The notes under the pieces were generated by a model, which was not told the origin of the DNA, ran no database searches, and worked only from the letters and a program-made list of their open reading frames with translations. A DNA stretch of 41,034 bases from Bacteroidales bacterium (GTDB lineage Bacteria > Bacteroidota > Bacteroidia > Bacteroidales > UBA932), in NCBI GenBank assembly GCA_024693285.1, contig JAILLE010000049.1, forward strand, positions 1 to 41,034. Reading direction: 5' to 3'. Positions 18,895-25,658 of this stretch are shown in pieces. A program made the translations under genes and the position numbers. Each line of letters starts with the position of its first letter. Position 1 is the first letter of the stretch.

Positions 18895-19947
18895 ATGAAA
18901 AAAGTCACCATCAGAGATGTCGCCCGTGAAGCCGGTGTGTCTGTCACTCTCGTCTCGTTCGTGATGAACGCCAAAATGGGGAAGGATGGCCGTCTTGACT
19001 GCCCGGTCAATCCTAACACCGCGGCACGGGTACTTGAAGTGGCGAAAAGATTGGGCTATAGGCGTAACAACGCCGCCGCTTCGCTAAGAAGCGGAAGGTC
19101 ACATTCTATCGCCGTGATCGTGTCGGATCTCGCCAACCCCCTATTCGCCGAGATCTGCCGCAAAATTGAGAATATCGCCTATCAAGATGGCTACACGGTG
19201 ATCTTCGCCTCCTCAGAGGAGAATTCCGAAAAGCTCGCCCATCTGGTCGAGACTATGGTCGGCTACAATGTCGAAGGCTTGATCGTGGCCCCTTGCCTTG
19301 GAGGAGAAAAAGCCCTTGAGAGAGCGACCAGCATAGGTATCCCCACTGTCTTGATCGACAGGGATGTCCCCGGAGCCGATTTCGGCAGAGTCCTTGTAGA
19401 CAATGTGGATGCGGGTGTGATCGCTACCAAATACCTCTTCCACCAGGGTTTCGGCAAGATTGAGATGATTTCCTACAAGCTCGGAGTCACTAGCTTGACC
19501 GACAGGGAATATGGCTACTCCAAAGCGATGCAGGACGCCGGCCTTAAAGATGAGATCAAGCTTCATAGGATCGAATACGACGCCGATCTCGCCAAGAAGG
19601 GTGTGATCGAGATATTCCGGGATGCCGCCAAACGTGGTACCGAAGCGTTCATCCTCCCTACAAAGAAGCTTGCGATGTACGGTTTCAATGCCCTAAATGT
19701 CTTGGGTCTCAATTTCCCCAAGAATTTCTCATTCGTGTGCTTCGATGAGAGTGACACCTATGACATCAGCAAACCTGTAATTCCGCATGTAGTCCAGCCG
19801 ATCGCCGAGATCGCCGACAAGTCTTTCGCCTTGTTGCGGAAGATGATTGATGGCACGGCCGCTCAGGATGAGAGAAATGTGACTCTGAAGGCGAAACTTA
19901 TCCTTGGAGGTCGTTTTGGCGTGGATCCCACCGAAGCTATATTCTGA
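18895..19947 (+). CDS. LacI-family transcriptional regulator
   Basis: A 350-residue regulator. The N-terminal helix-turn-helix (VTIRDVAREAGVSVTLVSFV, residues 4-23) and hinge (AKRLGYRRNNAAASLRSGRS, about 50-69) are typical of LacI. A short insertion (MGKDGRLDCPVNPN) lies between the recognition helix and the hinge. The periplasmic-binding-like effector domain starts at HSIAVIVSDLANPLFAEICR and runs to the end. It would sense a sugar or sugar phosphate and control nearby genes. Its stop is 4 bp before the start of the DUF4038 glycosidase gene, so the two were probably one operon and functionally linked. No obvious operator palindrome was identified. Confidence 0.92.
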   Translation: MKKVTIRDVAREAGVSVTLVSFVMNAKMGKDGRLDCPVNPNTAARVLEVAKRLGYRRNNAAASLRSGRSHSIAVIVSDLANPLFAEICRKIENIAYQDGYTVIFASSEENSEKLAHLVETMVGYNVEGLIVAPCLGGEKALERATSIGIPTVLIDRDVPGADFGRVLVDNVDAGVIATKYLFHQGFGKIEMISYKLGVTSLTDREYGYSKAMQDAGLKDEIKLHRIEYDADLAKKGVIEIFRDAAKRGTEAFILPTKKLAMYGFNALNVLGLNFPKNFSFVCFDESDTYDISKPVIPHVVQPIAEIADKSFALLRKMIDGTAAQDERNVTLKAKLILGGRFGVDPTEAIF

Positions 19948-19951
19948 TAAC

Positions 19952-21450
19952 ATGTTGTTGAGGCGAGAGATTTTCAGTGTTGTCGGAATTGCTTTTCTAT
20001 TCCTTTTAGCTGGTTGCGTTTCCAATCGCTGGCCGGACAGTGAGATTGCCCGGACCTGGGTTATGAACGAGCTTAGGTTCGAGTCAACAACTGATTATAC
20101 CTCAGGTGGTTCCGAAGAGGTATTGATGGATGTTTCCTTCACCCATCCCAAAACCGGAGAGACACTTGTCCGTCCCGCTTTCTTGGATGGGGAACTAGCT
20201 GTATACAAGCATGGTTTCGTGAGGGTGGAGCCCGGTAATAAACACATGACCCATGCCGATGGCACTCCCTTCTTTTATCTTGGAGACACCCATTGGGGAA
20301 TGTACTCCGAGGAACTTGACGCTCCGGGTCCACACGCCGGTGAGACTGGAGCTGAGTCACATTTCAAATACATTGTCGACAGGCGTGTCGAGCAAAGTTT
20401 CACAGTCTACCAGAGCGAGCCTTTAGGTTCTCCCTTCAATGTGATTGACGGAAAGGTTGATTCCGTTGACATCAAGGGGTTCCGCATTGCTGACGAGTAT
20501 TATAAGTATATCGCGTCATCAGGACTGGTCCACGCTAATGCGGAGTTGTTTTTCGCCGCCTCAATGAGAGAGGCCCTCGCCAAAGACGACCATGCCTTGG
20601 AAGCTCTTTCCCGTTATTGGGTGGCTCGTTTCGGCGCTTTCCCGGTGCTATGGACTCTTGCTCAGGAGATTGACAACGATTTTTACAGTGAGCGTGGCCA
20701 CCAGAATTTCTATGATTTCACAAATAATCCTTGGGTCGGGACGGTAATGGAGCTTCCGTGTTCGCTTCAGAGGAAGTGGCTCAGCGAACCGGACATAACT
20801 GGTGGGCTGTCCAGTGGAGCCCGTCTTTGACCGAACCTGTCGATCCTGAACTTGTAAGGGATTATTGGGAGACTTCCCGTCCGGCAATCAATTATGAGGG
20901 TCGCTATTGCGGCCTGTGGACAAAGGATTTCGGATCGAGGGCACAGGGATGGATATCCTACCTTTCCGGGTTTTTTGGCTATGGCTATGGAGCGATTGAC
21001 ATTTGGCTTTATAAAAGCGATTATGATATTAAGTCCGAGTCATTTGACGGTGTCGATCATATAACCCCCGCCGATAAACTGAAGCCTTGGTCGGAATCCA
21101 TTGACTATCCCAGCGCCGGCCAGATGAGACATCTGCGCTCATTCATGGAGTCTTTCGACTGGTGGAATCTCACTCCGGTTCTCAAGGACGAGAATGCTTT
21201 CAAAGCTGAAGCCTTCGGATATGTCTATGCCCGAACGCCTGACACCCATGTGCTTTATTTCTTCTCCAAGGACACGGCTACTGGGGAAATAGCTGATATT
21301 CAAGCAGGTAAAATCCTCCAAATGGCTTGGTTCAATCCTCGGACAGGAGAGTATAGTGATCCAGTGAACATTTCCGCCAGCGCAGACGGTAGACTTATCC
21401 TCCCCGAAAGGCCAGACTCCGAGGACTGGGTCCTGAAGATCTCGGAATAG
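19952..21450 (+). pseudogene. Frameshifted DUF4038 (GH140-like) glycosidase lipoprotein
   Basis: Two overlapping reading frames together make one enzyme of about 500 residues. The first (19952-20830) has a lipobox (LLAGC, Cys22), a DUF5060-like N-terminal part and the first half of a DUF4038 barrel (DGTPFFYLGDTHWGMYSEEL, then FPVLWTLAQEID). The second frame (from about 20728 to 21450) continues the same barrel (NWWAVQWSPSLTEPVDPELV, SRPAINYEGRYCG, SYLSGFFGYGYGAIDIWLY) and the C-terminal sandwich. The shift is -1 and lies between 20728, just after a TAA that closes the second frame, and the first-frame stop at 20828. It equals loss of one base. No slippery heptamer was seen, so this is decay or a sequencing error. 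DUF4038 enzymes include apiosidases of pectin degradation. Confidence 0.8.
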
Positions 21451-21503
21451 TCTTAGAAGACAAGTCTCATCTTTATAATCTGGCGATCAAATCTTGAGGA
21501 GTG

Positions 21504-21632
21504 ATGCCAGAGGGCTGCGGTGCCACTCTGAAGTGGCCTGTGGAGGGCGTCACTTTCAGCGGCAGCGGCATCAAAGCTCAGGGAACCGCCGAACTCGTGT
21601 CTGGGACATATCGTTTGTCTTCCGGAATATGA
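21504..21632 (+). pseudogene. Probable C-terminal remnant of a lost glycosidase
   Basis: A short frame of 42 codons reads MPEGCGATLKWPVEG ... GTAELVSGTYRLSSGI. The pattern (a Pro-Glu-Gly turn, alternating strands, then a Ser-Gly-Thr-Tyr end) resembles the last strands of the C-terminal beta-sandwich of alpha-L-rhamnosidases and similar enzymes. An in-frame TGA lies 9 bp upstream and no longer frame joins it, so only a fragment remains. The rest of the stretch 21451-21653 holds nothing else recognisable. The family assignment is tentative. Confidence 0.4.
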
Positions 21633-21653
21633 TGCGAAATATTTACAAAATAA

Positions 21654-21685
21654 TTTGGTTTATAATATAAACTTATTTACATTTG
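21654..21685 (+). promoter_or_regulatory. Promoter of the membrane-protein/winged-helix operon
   Basis: TTTG at 21654-21657 and TACATTTG at 21678-21685 are separated by exactly 20 nt. This is a full match to the Bacteroidetes consensus TTTG-N19/21-TAnnTTTG. Transcription would start near 21692 and give a leader of about 59 nt before the ATG at 21751. Confidence 0.8.
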
Positions 21686-21750
21686 CACCAGAGTTAAGGT
21701 GGTATGCGCAGCCTCTCTTGACTCAAGAAACAATGTAAATAATTGATATT

Positions 21751-22365
21751 ATGGAACAAAACACAGAAATGACGGCGAATGAGAGCCTCGCCCTCATCAC
21801 CGAGACATTGAACAATAACCGGAAGGAAATCACCCGCAGGGGAGGAAAGTACTTCATTCTTTGGGGAATTCTCCTGACTTTTTTCTCTTTGTTGGTTTAC
21901 ATCCTTTGGAAAACTACCGGCCACGCTTACTGGAATAATATCTGGTTCGCAATGCCTATAGTGGGTTTTCCGTTGGCCAGGATGATCCGTTCCAAGGAGG
22001 AACCGGTTGGCGCCACGAATGCTGTTAGCCGGATCATATCCGGAATATGGACCTCTTTCGGGGTGTTCGCCTGCTCCGTCGCGGCTTTCACCGTTATTTT
22101 TACCACGTTGTTTGATCATCCTCTTGCCGCCATAGTATTGGGTGCCAGCCTTACGGCGGAAATTGTGCTTCTCTTCGGTTTGGCCGAGACCATCAGCGGA
22201 GTCGCTTTGAGAAACTGGGCTATCAAGATCGCGGGATTTGTTACCGGCATCGGCAGTGTGGCCATATATTTTATCACGGGAGCTAACGAGGAGCAGATGC
22301 TCATATTTACCCTTGCCGGACTTGTCCTCGCAGCCACGGGCCTGATTGTCAAACGTCAGAATTAG
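21751..22365 (+). CDS. Six-helix integral membrane protein of unknown function
   Basis: A 204-residue protein. A soluble N-terminal segment (1-30, with the coiled-coil-like LITETLNNNRKEITRRGG) precedes six hydrophobic segments at about 34-54, 63-80, 97-117, 122-143, 149-170 and 179-200. No catalytic motif is visible. The gene ends 6 bp before a small winged-helix regulator, a pairing found in several Bacteroidetes genomes where the small regulator probably controls the operon. It has its own strong promoter at 21654. A sensor or permease-like role is possible but not shown by the sequence. Confidence 0.75.
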   Translation: MEQNTEMTANESLALITETLNNNRKEITRRGGKYFILWGILLTFFSLLVYILWKTTGHAYWNNIWFAMPIVGFPLARMIRSKEEPVGATNAVSRIISGIWTSFGVFACSVAAFTVIFTTLFDHPLAAIVLGASLTAEIVLLFGLAETISGVALRNWAIKIAGFVTGIGSVAIYFITGANEEQMLIFTLAGLVLAATGLIVKRQN

Positions 22366-22371
22366 TGAGAG

Positions 22372-22656
22372 ATGTTCCCGAAACTGGATCCCATACTTCA
22401 TTCGGAGTTGAGGCTGGCTGTGGTGTCTCTTCTTGCCGGGGTGGAATCAGCTGATTTCACGTACATTAAGAAGCAGACAGGAGCCACCGCGGGCAACCTC
22501 AGCGTCCAGATTGAAAAGCTCTCGACGGCCGGTTATATCACGGTCGAGAAAGGTTTCAAAGGCAAGATGCCTTGCACTACATGCAGCCTTACTCCCGAAG
22601 GCCTTGAAGCCTTCCGGAAGTACGTCGATGCCCTGAAAGAATATATCAGTACTTGA
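22372..22656 (+). CDS. Small winged-helix transcriptional regulator (HTH_34/MarR-like)
   Basis: A 94-residue protein with a single winged-helix domain. The helix-turn-helix is in SADFTYIKKQTGATAGNLSV (about 26-45) followed by IEKLSTAGYITVEKGFKGK, the recognition helix and wing. The C-terminal TCSLTPEGLEAFRKYVDALK is the usual dimerising helix. It matches the short winged-helix regulators (PF13601 type). It is co-transcribed with the membrane protein 6 bp upstream, and its last 11 bp overlap the 3' end of the convergent TPR gene. It likely autoregulates the promoter at 21654, though no operator was recognised. Confidence 0.85.
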   Translation: MFPKLDPILHSELRLAVVSLLAGVESADFTYIKKQTGATAGNLSVQIEKLSTAGYITVEKGFKGKMPCTTCSLTPEGLEAFRKYVDALKEYIST

Positions 22657-23653
22657 TCTTGTACTGGTTGCAGAAATCGATGGCGCTCTGGTAGCCGCAT
22701 TTGGCTGCCAGGGCGCAATTGGCTTCAGTCATGCGTACCTTGCCTTCGGAGGCGTAAAGCCTTCCAAGCCTGTAGAGAGTCGAGCCCAAGTTGTCATCTT
22801 TGAAGTTCCCGGCCTTTATCCCTTTTTCTGAGGTGTTGAACAGTTTATAGTATGCCTGGACAGCTTTCTCCAAACTCGCGATCGCCTTGGCATTGTCTCC
22901 GAGCCTCGCGTATGAGACTCCCAAGCCGTTGTGGATCCAATAGTCCATGGTGATGGATTTGCCCTCGTTTTCCGCCAGCCAGTCCTGGGAGACAGAGATA
23001 TTCTCCTTATCCCTTCCGAGAAGGTTCAACAGTACGGCATACTGATACTCCGAGAGCATGTTCAAGGCGCCTTTTTCCTTTAAGGACGCGAAGCAATCGA
23101 CGGCCTCAGCATATTCCTCAGCCTCTAGATGGCTTTGAGCTGAAGCTCTCAGACTATCCACGGGATCAACGACTTCCGCGATGGATTCGATGTTCTCAAG
23201 ATCGCCGATCACGATCTTTTCGCCTTCCCGGGTGACTTCTCCGAGACTTTCGAAAGCCGAACTTCCAATTATCAAAGGAACGGTCTGTTTGCTCACGACA
23301 AAGGCTGGGATGTCCGTCACGAGGACATGATCCCCGATTTTCAGCCTTTTGATGACAAACGCGGCTCCTTTCGAACTGGATCCGTCCGGCAATTTCAAGG
23401 TGGTTATTCCTTTGACATCCTCGTCGTGTATGTACCCGTTTTCGTAAAGGAACAGATAGGTGGTCGTGGACATGCTCACGAACCAGTTTTCCTCTGTGTA
23501 ATATGTCCGTACACCGACCCCGTTGACGGAGGTCTCGATTGTGTACTTGCCATCCTCTCCCGCCGGCTGGAGAGTCACGACGCTTTGGGCATTAAGGGAT
23601 GAGACTGCCAGGATGAGTGCCCCGAGAGTGGAGGCCAGCGATAAAGCTTTCAT
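22646..23653 (-). CDS. Secreted degenerate retropepsin-like domain plus TPR protein
   Basis: A 335-residue protein with a signal peptide (1-23, cut after NAQ or nearby). Residues about 36-150 have the layout of a retropepsin-like aspartic protease domain: G-x-G then strand, IHDEDVKGITTLKLPDG, FVIKRLKIGDHVLVTDIPAF, and PLIIGSSAFESLGEV, which resembles the family's P-L-L-L-G-x-S-x-L motif. The active-site Asp-Thr-Gly is missing; the matching place reads YYTEENWFVSMS (51-62), so it should not be a protease. Residues about 165-330 form TPR-like helices (GLGVSYARLGDNAKAIASLE, STLYRLGRLYASEG). It is translated 2 bp after purE and is the last gene of the smpB-miaA-purE operon. Its role is unknown; peptide or protein binding is plausible. 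Confidence 0.7.
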   Translation of the reverse strand: MKALSLASTLGALILAVSSLNAQSVVTLQPAGEDGKYTIETSVNGVGVRTYYTEENWFVSMSTTTYLFLYENGYIHDEDVKGITTLKLPDGSSSKGAAFVIKRLKIGDHVLVTDIPAFVVSKQTVPLIIGSSAFESLGEVTREGEKIVIGDLENIESIAEVVDPVDSLRASAQSHLEAEEYAEAVDCFASLKEKGALNMLSEYQYAVLLNLLGRDKENISVSQDWLAENEGKSITMDYWIHNGLGVSYARLGDNAKAIASLEKAVQAYYKLFNTSEKGIKAGNFKDDNLGSTLYRLGRLYASEGKVRMTEANCALAAKCGYQSAIDFCNQYKIKY

Positions 23654-23655
23654 GA

Positions 23656-24123
23656 CTAAATGACTGTATTTCTGATCTTCTCAGCCTGGGCCTCACGATA
23701 GGCGTCCAGTTTATCTGAGATAGCCTTGTCGACAAGGGCGAGGATCTCAGCGGCTAGGATGGCGGCGTTCTTGGCACCTCCGATCGCAACAGTGGCCACG
23801 GGGATTCCGGTGGGCATCTGCACCATCGAGAGAAGGGAATCCAGGCCACCGAGGTTCTTGGTGGCCATAGGTACGGCGATGACAGGCAATGTGGTGAGCC
23901 CGGCGGCGACTCCGGCCAGATGGGCGGCCCCGCCAGCACCTGCTATCACGACTCCGAAGCCTCTGTCTTTCAAGGCTTTGGTATATTCAAACATAAGCTC
24001 GGGGGTCCGGTGGGCGCTGATGACCCTCTTCTCGTACCCGATTCCGAAATCGTCAAGAATGCCGAAGGCTCCGGACATTACCTCGAGGTCGCTTGTGGAC
24101 CCCATTATGATAGCGACTTTCAT
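23656..24123 (-). CDS. purE: N5-carboxyaminoimidazole ribonucleotide mutase
   Basis: A 155-residue class I PurE. It converts N5-CAIR to CAIR in de novo purine synthesis. The signature motifs are present: [12 protein letters not shown] (5-16), the catalytic-His loop VISAHRTPE (38-46), and [20 protein letters not shown] (about 59-78), followed by PVIAVPM and [20 protein letters not shown]. Length is normal. It lies 12 bp downstream of miaA and 2 bp upstream of the TPR gene in the minus-strand operon. PurK is not in the window. Confidence 0.96.
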   Translation of the reverse strand: MKVAIIMGSTSDLEVMSGAFGILDDFGIGYEKRVISAHRTPELMFEYTKALKDRGFGVVIAGAGGAAHLAGVAAGLTTLPVIAVPMATKNLGGLDSLLSMVQMPTGIPVATVAIGGAKNAAILAAEILALVDKAISDKLDAYREAQAEKIRNTVI

Positions 24124-24135
24124 GATTATGAATAT

Positions 24136-25113
24136 TTAAACATTTGTCCAGTGGATTCTGATCCCGTCTTTCTCCATGCCCCGGAACCAGGTCATTTGCC
24201 GTTTGGCGAACTGGTGGATGGCGTTGGACAGCAACAGGCGCATTTCCTCGTAGCTGAGGATTCCGAGCACATGCTGAGTGACGAACTTATACTCAAGACC
24301 GTAGTACATCAGGTCTTCCGGCCGTATCCCGCTGTCCAGCAGATTTTTAACCTCTTCTATAAGGCCATTCCGCAGCCTGGCGTCCAGGCGGGCGTCGATT
24401 CTGGCGTTCCTCTCCTCCCTGCTTACAAGAGTTCCGATGTAATATGGCTTTTTGGGAAGATATGAGGTTTCCGCGACCGGATTGTCTTGCTTGTAGAGCG
24501 CCACTTCCAATGCCCTTATCACTCGACGTTTGCTTTGCAGCACGCCCTCGCCGGGAAGTGGCCCCAACTCGGCCAGCCTTGCTATAAGTTCCTCAATGTC
24601 ATATTGTTCCAGTTCAGCCCTAAGCTCTTCATCCGGCGGCACTTGGGGAAGAGAATATCCGCAAGTGGCCGCTTCGATGTACAGGCCGGTCCCGCCGCAA
24701 AGGATAGGTATACGTCCTCTTTCCCTAATATCTTTGTATGCCTTCTCAAAGGCTTCCTGCCATTGGTAAAGGTCAAATCTCGTCCCCGCCGGCACAATGT
24801 CGATCAGATGGTACGGCACATCCCCATATTCCTCCAAATCCTTCCCCGTTCCGACATCCATGCCGCGATATACCTGTCTGCTATCCGCAGACAGGATCTC
24901 GGAGGACACTATACCTCTGAGCTGGTGGGCAAGATTCACCGCGTAGCGGGTTTTGCCGGAGGCGGTGGGACCGAGGACGACGATTAGATCGTTATTGCCG
25001 GAAAGATAATCGTTCAGAACAGATTCGACATCAATGACTTCCGGATCCGGAAGAGGAGCCGGAGGAGGAATCGGAATAGCCTCCCGCAACTTGTTCTGAC
25101 GGTTTCTTGACAT
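24136..25113 (-). CDS. miaA: tRNA dimethylallyltransferase
   Basis: A 325-residue MiaA, which adds a dimethylallyl group to N6 of A37 in tRNAs that read UNN codons. The P-loop is GPTASGKT (48-55), followed by the family motif SADSRQVYRGMDVGTGKD and GGTGLYIEA. The C-terminal part has YIGTLVSREERNARIDARLD and TRQ-like KRQMTWFRGM. The N-terminus is about 38 residues longer than usual and Pro-rich (IPIPPPAPLPDPE). No internal ATG gives a shorter protein, and the start lies 1 bp after the smpB stop, so the extension appears real. The gene is translationally tied to smpB. Confidence 0.94.
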   Translation of the reverse strand: MSRNRQNKLREAIPIPPPAPLPDPEVIDVESVLNDYLSGNNDLIVVLGPTASGKTRYAVNLAHQLRGIVSSEILSADSRQVYRGMDVGTGKDLEEYGDVPYHLIDIVPAGTRFDLYQWQEAFEKAYKDIRERGRIPILCGGTGLYIEAATCGYSLPQVPPDEELRAELEQYDIEELIARLAELGPLPGEGVLQSKRRVIRALEVALYKQDNPVAETSYLPKKPYYIGTLVSREERNARIDARLDARLRNGLIEEVKNLLDSGIRPEDLMYYGLEYKFVTQHVLGILSYEEMRLLLSNAIHQFAKRQMTWFRGMEKDGIRIHWTNV

Positions 25114-25114
25114 A

Positions 25115-25570
25115 TCAATCGATGCGCTCCATCTCTCGCCTGATGTCCTTCTCCTTTATGGAAGCCCTCTTATCGAAAGCCTTCTTTCCACGAGCCAAAG
25201 CGATCACCAATTTGGCGAACCCCTCATCATTGATGAATAACTTGACGGCTACAATCGTGAGACCCTTCTCTTTTACCGCCTGATGCAGATGACGCAACTC
25301 CTTTTTTGTCAACAACAACTTGCGGTCCCGGAGCGGCTCATGCTGTCCCCACGATCCCCAGAAATACTTGGCGACATTCATCCCCTTGACAAACAACTCA
25401 TTCCCCACGAAATAGCAGAACGAGTCCACCAGCGAGACCTTTCCCATCCGGATGGATTTGATCTCCGTGCCGACCAGGACTATTCCCGCCTCGAAAGTCT
25501 CCAGGAACTCATAATCAAAAGAGGCTTTCTTGTTCTTTATCTCAACCCTATGTTCTTTTTTCGCCGCCAT
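25115..25570 (-). CDS. smpB: SsrA-binding protein
   Basis: A 151-residue SmpB. It binds tmRNA and enables trans-translation rescue of stalled ribosomes. Recognisable parts are [20 protein letters not shown] (about 10-29), [20 protein letters not shown] and [16 protein letters not shown], and the C-terminal [20 protein letters not shown], the basic tail that enters the mRNA channel. It is the first gene of the operon smpB-miaA-purE-TPR and has its own promoter on the minus strand (25621-25590), divergent from the M16 peptidase promoter. Confidence 0.96.
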   Translation of the reverse strand: MAAKKEHRVEIKNKKASFDYEFLETFEAGIVLVGTEIKSIRMGKVSLVDSFCYFVGNELFVKGMNVAKYFWGSWGQHEPLRDRKLLLTKKELRHLHQAVKEKGLTIVAVKLFINDEGFAKLVIALARGKKAFDKRASIKEKDIRREMERID

Positions 25571-25589
25571 ATCTCTTATACAGAATTTA

Positions 25590-25621
25590 CAAATATACCA
25601 CTTTTTTGTGTTGCGGTGAAA
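25590..25621 (-). promoter_or_regulatory. Promoter of the smpB-miaA-purE operon
   Basis: Read on the minus strand, TATATTTG (plus-strand 25597 down to 25590) is a perfect -7 element. TTTC (25621-25618) lies 20 nt upstream, one mismatch from the -33 TTTG. Transcription would begin near 25583, giving a very short leader before the smpB ATG at 25570. Confidence 0.7.
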
Positions 25622-25635
25622 ATTGATTAAGTTTG
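25605..25635 (+). promoter_or_regulatory. Promoter of the M16 peptidase gene
   Basis: TTTG at 25605-25608 and TAAGTTTG at 25628-25635 are spaced by 19 nt, a full match to the Bacteroidetes consensus. The predicted start of transcription (about 25642) lies after the alternative TTG start at 25623, so translation must begin at the ATG at 25659. It overlaps the divergent smpB promoter. Confidence 0.8.
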
Positions 25636-25658
25636 CAGCTCGTTACAAATCCAAGAAG

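Noticed and set aside
20728..20760. Programmed ribosomal frameshift in the DUF4038 gene
   Set aside because: No slippery heptamer or downstream pseudoknot was seen; simple decay or a sequencing error is more likely.
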